Both the position numbers and the translations under genes were made by a program. Under the pieces are notes generated by a model that did no database searches, was not told where the DNA came from, and worked only from the letters and a program-made list of their open reading frames with translations. A DNA stretch of 64,000 bases from Larimichthys crocea. Taxonomy: Eukaryota; Chordata; Actinopteri; Sciaenidae. Position 1 is the stretch's first letter, and each line of letters begins with the position of its first letter. The DNA lies in contig NC_040016.1 of assembly GCF_000972845.2 (NCBI RefSeq), forward strand, positions 21,744,807 to 21,808,806, in the 5' to 3' direction. Positions 59,401 to 64,000 of the stretch are shown one piece after another.

Positions 59401-59821
59401 TTTCTGTCGAAGGTACAGAAACACAGAGCTGCTGTTCTCTGATGCCACAAAGAGACAAAATGTTTCGGTTTTTGGACCACGTGGTTTTAAAGATCCTGAG
59501 ACAGCCGGCTGAAAAAAAGGAAATCAGTTTGTAAAATTTCAAAACAAAATATGACGCGGGGCTTTCGTGTAACCCGACTTCTTCTCGTACATCAAGCGTG
59601 TTGTGTCACTGTCCGGATGAACACTCGCCATGCTGCAAACGCTGCCATGCTGCTTTGACTACAAACAGACAAACGCTGTGTTTGGACTTACTGGACTTCT
59701 CCAGCGCATTGATGGCCTGGCTGTAAAGGTTGGTGGCGTCTCCGTACTGGCCCGTCTTGAAACAATTGTTCCCGGCTTGTTTCAGCTCCTCCCAGGACTT
59801 GGACTTCTGCTTCGGAGGCAT
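56364..59821 (-). CDS. tomm34: TOM34 (translocase of outer membrane 34), full coding span (7 exons)
   Basis: Joined minus-strand exons 59692-59821, 58972-59071, 58729-58881, 58335-58546, 58066-58213, 57646-57772 and 56364-56465 give 972 nt and 323 residues (human protein 309). All introns are GT-AG. TOM34 is a cytosolic co-chaperone with two three-repeat TPR domains that bind the C termini of Hsp70 and Hsp90 and hold mitochondrial preproteins for import. Likely clamp residues can be read: N18, N57, K87 and R91 in the first domain (about 10-127), and K212, N216, N247, K277 and R281 in the second (about 200-320). Between them lies a proline/glutamine-rich linker (about 160-198) that is longer than in mammals. 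SNRAAAYLKDGNC, LLRRAAAYEALERY, LKEEGNSLVKKGEHKKAIEK and ALYRRAQAHKELK identify it. It is convergent with ywhab. Confidence 0.95.
57646..57772 (-). CDS. tomm34: tomm34 coding exon 6
   Basis: Acceptor GTGTGTTATCAG. It encodes (R)ALCYLSVKQYKDAVRDCDEA onward to RRAQAHKELK (248-290), with K277 and R281. A CA/GT tract (57777-57800) sits right behind the acceptor. Donor GTGAGC. Confidence 0.93.
58066..58213 (-). CDS. tomm34: tomm34 coding exon 5
   Basis: Acceptor TCCTCTCGTCAG. It encodes APSDKDKKKAQTLKEEGNSL onward to EITTYTNR (199-248, last codon split), the first repeat of the Hsp90-binding TPR domain with K212 and N216. Donor GTACGT. Confidence 0.93.
58335..58546 (-). CDS. tomm34: tomm34 coding exon 4 (linker with PQ-rich repeats)
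   Basis: Acceptor TTGTTCTTCAG. It encodes RMTKALTEADGLSWREKLPP onward, then four imperfect PQ(P/Q)N-PA units at about 169-190 from an 18-bp DNA repeat, ending KQPTKP (198) plus one base. The first half is conserved with mammals (NRMT.AL, W R.KLP.IP.VP.S). The repeat is not part of the mammalian protein. Donor GTAACA is weak. Confidence 0.85.
58371..58440 (-). repeat. tomm34: 18-bp coding minisatellite in tomm34 exon 4
   Basis: On the plus strand GGTGCTGGGTTCTGTTG-type units recur four times, with C/T and G/T changes. They encode Pro-Ala-Pro-Gln-Pro/Gln-Asn. Confidence 0.85.
58729..58881 (-). CDS. tomm34: tomm34 coding exon 3
   Basis: Acceptor TTTCCTCTCAG. It encodes TSLELFPFNIKSLLRRAAAY onward to AAAHDGTN (77-127), ending the first TPR domain. 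K87 and R91 fit the third-repeat clamp positions. Donor GTACGG. Confidence 0.93.
58972..59071 (-). CDS. tomm34: tomm34 coding exon 2
   Basis: Acceptor TTTCCTCTCAAG. It encodes SKKNPEDLGILHSNRAAAYL KDGN.. (44-76), including N57 of the second TPR helix pair. Donor GTGAGT. Confidence 0.93.
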
Positions 59822-59856
59822 TTTTTCTTCTTCTTCTTCTGCTTTTTAACTTTTAT
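59692..59856 (-). CDS. tomm34: tomm34 first coding exon (CDS from 59821)
   Basis: The start codon is at 59819-59821 (minus). It encodes MPPKQKSKSWEELKQAGNNC onward to ALEKS (1-43) plus one base. Donor GTAAGT. A minus-strand acceptor TCTTTTCAG just upstream (exon from 59856) shows the 5' UTR continues in another exon. Confidence 0.93.
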
Positions 59857-61477
59857 CTGAAAAGATGAAACATGACGATGAAGAAGATGGAAGGAAACGT
59901 CTCATACCTCCTCCTGTCCTACAGACGTGATGTTTACACCAGAACAGGTGAGTGTACCCAAGACGCACTGACAGAACATCTCTTAGGTCGCATTCAGACG
60001 GCATCCTGCGCTACGGCACAAAAACAGGTTGTCTGAGTGTATGTACCGCCGTTAATCAGAGAAATAAAAAGTAATTTCCCGATTGTTGCACACACAGACA
60101 CCTCGCCGTACCATCCTGCGGCGCCCGATCCGGTCTGAATGTGACCTTAACACAGGCGTTATGTAACATTTTTCTTTTTCCTGTTCTGTAGTCGCTGATC
60201 TAAACTCAAACACTGATCGTCAGCGTCAGAAACACTCGGCGTAGCTGACGGTTTAATCGCTGCGTCCCTGCTCGTATAGAGGAGTTGTAAAATCCCACAG
60301 CATCTCTCAGCAGGGGGTAAAAAGAGTTTAGGGTGCTGCCCAACTGAAGAAAGAAGTAATCTGCGAATAAATAAACAAATAAAACAGTGAAAATTACACT
60401 GACTCAGTGTTTATGAGCATATAGAGCAGGGAAGTGTTTACTTAAAACCAGACCTGGACATGTGGCCACATCCGGCCCGCGTGAGGTTACCCAGAAATTA
60501 GAAATCAATACAGTACAATCAGTGCTTTTATTTTGAAGGCAATTTACAATGTGCCAGGAGTGATCTGTTTACAGAGGCGAATGCTCTGACAGGCTGAAAT
60601 GGAACAAACTGGATCCAGATCTGACGGGGAAAAAGTCAAACTACTGAAGAAGATGCAGAATAAATTTAATAAAAATAAACCTGGAACAGAAACTGGGATT
60701 ATTTTATTGTATTACACATCAGAAGGTGTGTGTGTGTGTCATATAAACCATGTTATTGTAACTAAAATAGTTTAAAGTATTATTTGAATTACCAGTAGCA
60801 GCTCAAAACCATTTTATAAAGCAGTGAAATTAATATTTACAACCTGTGCAGTATGTGGCCCCTGATTTAGATGTTACAGCTTTTGTATCAACATAAAAAT
60901 GTTAAATCTGCTTTATAGAGAGTTTGTTTAAGGTCAACACCTGCTGACCCGGATCACACTGAATAACCACACCTCACCCTCAGCTGTTTTTAGAGGCCTT
61001 AATATAAATGTTAATTTAAACTTTATTTATTTTATTTATTTTTTAATGCTACAGTTTTTAATATTTAAATAACCTCCATGTTTATAAACAGACAGTTTTT
61101 TAAATATTCATAAAGGTGGTGTTCGGCCAGGTGGAGGCAGCTGTCAATATAAAACTTAATTATAATAATTAATAATCACAAACACTGATATGCTAAATGT
61201 GTTAGCTCACCTAGCCTGTAGCATTAGCTGCTAACTGTGTTTGACAGTTAAACTCTCAGTAAAACATTTAAAAACATTTAACCCCCGGGCTGTGTCCGTG
61301 TAGTTGTGTATTTTATATATTTATATAAATATATTTATTCATAGTTGTGTTTTTGTTTTGACTAATCACTCTTTTGTTGCTCAGTTAGCTCCGTTAGCTT
61401 AGCCTAGCTTGGTGCTAACTCCGAGCGTTAGTTCTAATGGAGGAGGCTAGCCGCTAACGTTAGCCTCGTTAGCTCAC
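59857..61477 (-). other. tomm34: probable 5' intron of tomm34
   Basis: It lies between the acceptor upstream of the ATG exon and a donor-like GGCCG|GTGAGC at 61477. It contains the MITE below. No coding exon was seen. Confidence 0.45.
59986..60146. mobile_element. short MITE, PIF/Harbinger-like (161 bp)
   Basis: Terminal repeats GGTCGCATTCAGAC and (complement of the right end) GGTCACATTCAGAC match at 13 of 14 positions. Each end is flanked by TTA (59983-59985, 60147-60149), the usual 3-bp target duplication of PIF/Harbinger elements. There is no coding capacity. Confidence 0.65.
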
Positions 61478-61570
61478 CGGCCGTTGGTGCTGAGTTCACG
61501 GACGGACGCGTTTTTCTTCACAACACCGGTGTTCTGCTCCAAACGACTACCGGCTCCGGACGTGCTCTGT
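61478..61570 (-). promoter_or_regulatory. tomm34: candidate tomm34 non-coding first exon and promoter
   Basis: A local CpG-rich patch reads on the minus strand as TCCGTGAACTCAGCACCAAC followed by GGCCG|GTGAGC, a good donor that could join the acceptor at 59856. The transcription start cannot be fixed. Right limit approximate. Confidence 0.35.
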
Positions 61571-61603
61571 GCTGTGTGCTAACACTGACATTACTCTGCT
61601 GCC

Positions 61604-61632
61604 TCACACACACACACTCACACACACACGCG
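61604..61632. repeat. (CA)n microsatellite
   Basis: CA run with two interruptions. Confidence 0.8.
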
Positions 61633-61689
61633 GTTCTCCTCGGTCCAGAGGAGTTGCCGGCAGGATCTGGTAACTTCTTGAGTTTGCTC

Positions 61690-61722
61690 GGTGGAGGAGG
61701 AGGTGGAGGAGGTGGAGGTGGA
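61690..61722. repeat. GGAGGT-rich short repeat
   Basis: Purine-rich GGAGGAGGTGGAGGAGGTGG run upstream of tomm34. Confidence 0.7.
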
Positions 61723-61821
61723 GCGCCCGTGGGGGGGTTCGGTGCGTATCGGTTTCGTTCCCCGTCACGCTGCGTTCAAGACTGTCGGAAATTGTAAGAC
61801 TTGGACGCATGATGTCAATTA

Positions 61822-61857
61822 TAGGTGTGTGTGTGTTGTGTGTGTGGTGTGTGTGTG

Positions 61858-61892
<35 letters not shown>

Positions 61893-61988
61893 AGAAATAT
61901 TAGGTGTTTTATGAAATTATTGTGTGTGTGTGTGTGTGTGCGTGTATGAAATATCTAGGTGTGTGGATTGACAAATATTACGGATATC
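61822..61988. repeat. GT tract and start of the ATATAGGTGTGTG tandem repeat
   Basis: ATAGGTGTGTGTG, a long GT tract with scattered single-base loss, then GTGTATGAAATATCTAGGTG. This is the same unit as 63035-64000. Confidence 0.8.
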
Positions 61989-63034
61989 TAGGCCTGTTGC
62001 GTAGACGAATAAAATAAGATCAACAAGTAGGGAGGAGTGACGAAGCTCGCGATCAATAAAGACCATACGAGTGAGAAACAACACCGCTAGCCCGAAGTCA
62101 TATCGATGGTGTCGTAGTTTTAACATACATCTAGGTCTCATGAACCCAGAATCTTCAAAAAAAGTTTCTTCATTCTGTGCAATCTTACACATCTTGTAGG
62201 CCGGTATGTGCGCTAGGCTCGTGGTCGTTTCCCTGCCAAGAAGCACATACCACATCATCCTCCATACTTCTCGGCTCGCTATTATAGGTGTGAATTAGCC
62301 TAACTAGCGTAAATGATAATCTCGTAATCACCTAGCTAATTGGAGGTGAGTTGGTGCTATGCCGGATGGTGGACGCAAGGTGATACTCAACGGCCTCACT
62401 ACGAAGTGACAAAGAGGGGAGCTCGAGGTATAAGCAATTACTATCACCGGGTCATTGAGAGGAGGGGAGAACTGATGTTAGACGGTCCCGGGGTGAAGCC
62501 GGGTAGAGCCCTGGGAAAGTGAGAGCACTGCTCCGACAGACCAAGGAGATGAAGTAGACGGGTAAACGTGTGTGAGTATCAGACGCGGAAAAGATGAACA
62601 GAACGATTACCATCTGGTGAGGGGGAGGACCAGCAGATGCGCATCGTGAAGAGCGATAGGACGTGAGAATGAGAAGAGTGGTGGTGTTAAGCAAGATGAA
62701 ACGAAGAGGCAGGGAAGACGGATTGCATGAGGAATGAGGTTGTATGCCGAGACAATCCAAGGAGTGACACTTTCCAAAGATGGTAAAATTAGAGACAGTG
62801 AGGAGTAATATAGAAGCCGGGCCAGGGATGTGTATTGTCTTAAAATAACGAAGTATGCGAAGTCGAGTATGGCTCTCAAGCAGCGCACACTGGGGGCACA
62901 GGGACGACGTTACTGCAAATGAGCTTGGTCGAATTAGCGAGCGACTTAGGCAGGGTAACAGAATACTAATCCCCGATGCGGGGACGTTTGACGCGCGCTG
63001 AATGAAAACTAGTTGCTTCGAGTCTGAAGGAACG
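61989..63034. other. anomalous non-repetitive island inside a tandem repeat
   Basis: About 1.05 kb with no recognised gene, repeat or splice site. CpG is not depleted, and composition drifts from balanced to strongly purine-rich (about 62450-62900). Chance open frames (61917-62258, 62452-62888, minus) have no domain. It may be low-accuracy assembly sequence or a foreign insert. Confidence 0.55.
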
Positions 63035-64000
63035 ATTTGAAATATATATAGGTGTGTGGATGAAAATATAGGTGTGTATGAAATATATAGGTGTGTGTAT
63101 TGAAATATTATAGGTGTGTGTATGAAATATATATAGGTGTGTGTATGGAAATCTATATAGGTGTGTGGTGAAATAATATATAGGTGTGTGGATGAATATA
63201 TATGTGTTATGAAATATATATGGTGTGTGGTGTTTGTATGAAATTATATAGGTGTGTGTGGTGTATGAAATATATAGGTTGTGTGTATGAACTATATATA
63301 GGTGTGTATGGAATATATATAGGTGTGTGGATGAAATATATAGGTGTTTTTTATGATATATAGGTGGTGTATGAAATATATATAGGTTTGTGGATGAAAT
63401 ATATATAGGGTGTGGTGAAATATATAGGTGTGTATGAAAATATATAGGTTGTGTGTGTGTTGTGAAATTATAGGTGTGTGTGTGAAATATTATGTGTGTG
63501 TGGTGTATGAAATATATAGGTGTGTGTATGAAATATATATAGGTGTGTGGTATGAAATATATATAGGTGTGTTGTATGAAATATATATAGGTTTGTGTTG
63601 AAATATATATAGGTGTGTGGATGAATATATAGGTGTTTATGAAATATATAGGTGTGTGTATGAAATATATGGTGTGTGGATGAAATATATATAGGTGTGT
63701 GGATGAAATATATAGGTGTGTATGAAAATATATAGGTGTGTGTGTGTGTTTGTATGAAATATATAGGTGTGTGTGTGAAATATATAGGTGTGTGTGGTGT
63801 ATGAAAATATATAGGTGTGGTGTATGAACTATTTAGGTGTGTGGATTGAAAATATATATAGGTGTGTGTGTGTATATATGAAATATATAGGTGTGTGTGT
63901 GTATGACATATATAGGTGTGTGTATGAAATATATAGGTGTGTGTGTGTATATATGAAATATATAGGTGTGTGTGTGCGTGTATGAAATATATAGGTGTGT
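63035..64000. repeat. tandem repeat, unit about 20-22 bp, continues past the window
   Basis: Units of the type GTGTGTATGAAATATATAGG recur about 40 times with many single-base gains and losses and variable GT and AT run lengths. The array is open at the right edge. Confidence 0.93.

Noticed and set aside
63035..64000. CRISPR array or centromeric satellite
   Set aside because: Units are head-to-tail with no distinct spacers, so it is not CRISPR. The 20-22-bp unit and short extent do not suggest a centromere.

Overview
The window is from a ray-finned fish, most likely a percomorph teleost. It carries a vertebrate-type intron-rich 14-3-3 gene and a vertebrate TOM34 gene, long (CA)n/(GT)n tracts, and many fragments of teleost repeat families (tRNA-derived SINEs, a LINE 3' end ending in TTGAT repeats, several hAT transposons with 8-bp target duplications, TTAA-flanked MITEs). 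It is eukaryotic chromosomal DNA: no operons, CRISPR arrays or prokaryotic signals are present.

Layout. 1-33.5 kb is a gene-poor, repeat-rich stretch in which I find no host exon. It holds an AT-rich minisatellite (390-695), a hAT remnant with a broken BED zinc-finger exon (2463-3160), a roughly 2.7-kb direct tandem duplication (5437-10852) next to a 10-N assembly gap (5990-5999), a very long (GT)n tract (10926-11073), two SINEs (13.8-14.9 kb), and three hAT elements with readable ends and 8-bp target duplications (17859-18989, 25643-26042, 27124-27899). The third of these carries what looks like a degenerate piece of 28S ribosomal DNA. A 21-bp minisatellite (31538-32118) follows. 33.5-37.2 kb holds two related LINE 3' ends on either side of a CpG-rich region (35160-36620), the likely ywhab promoter and first non-coding exon, which contains a perfect 29-bp-arm hairpin.

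41.4-53.05 kb is ywhab (14-3-3 beta) on the plus strand. Six coding exons (735 nt, 244 codons plus stop) join in frame with canonical splice sites, followed by a roughly 2.5-kb 3' UTR. 54.5-61.6 kb is tomm34 on the minus strand. Seven coding exons (972 nt, 323 codons plus stop) join in frame, and the gene is convergent with ywhab. In mammals YWHAB, PABPC1L and TOMM34 lie together; here ywhab and tomm34 are adjacent with no PABPC1L-like exon seen between them. 61.8-64 kb is a noisy 20-22-bp tandem repeat interrupted by about 1 kb of sequence that resembles nothing else in the window.

The two genes act separately. 14-3-3 beta is a dimeric phosphoserine/threonine-peptide adaptor in the cytosol, and TOM34 is a cytosolic TPR co-chaperone that links Hsp70 and Hsp90 to mitochondrial preprotein delivery. 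The most notable non-genic finds are the 28S-like segment inside a hAT element, the nested hAT/LINE structure, a tRNA-like cassette found twice next to GT/CA tracts, a repeated motif (TGCCAGAACAGGAGCTGGG) found in four full copies and one partial copy, the promoter-region hairpin, and the anomalous island near the right end.
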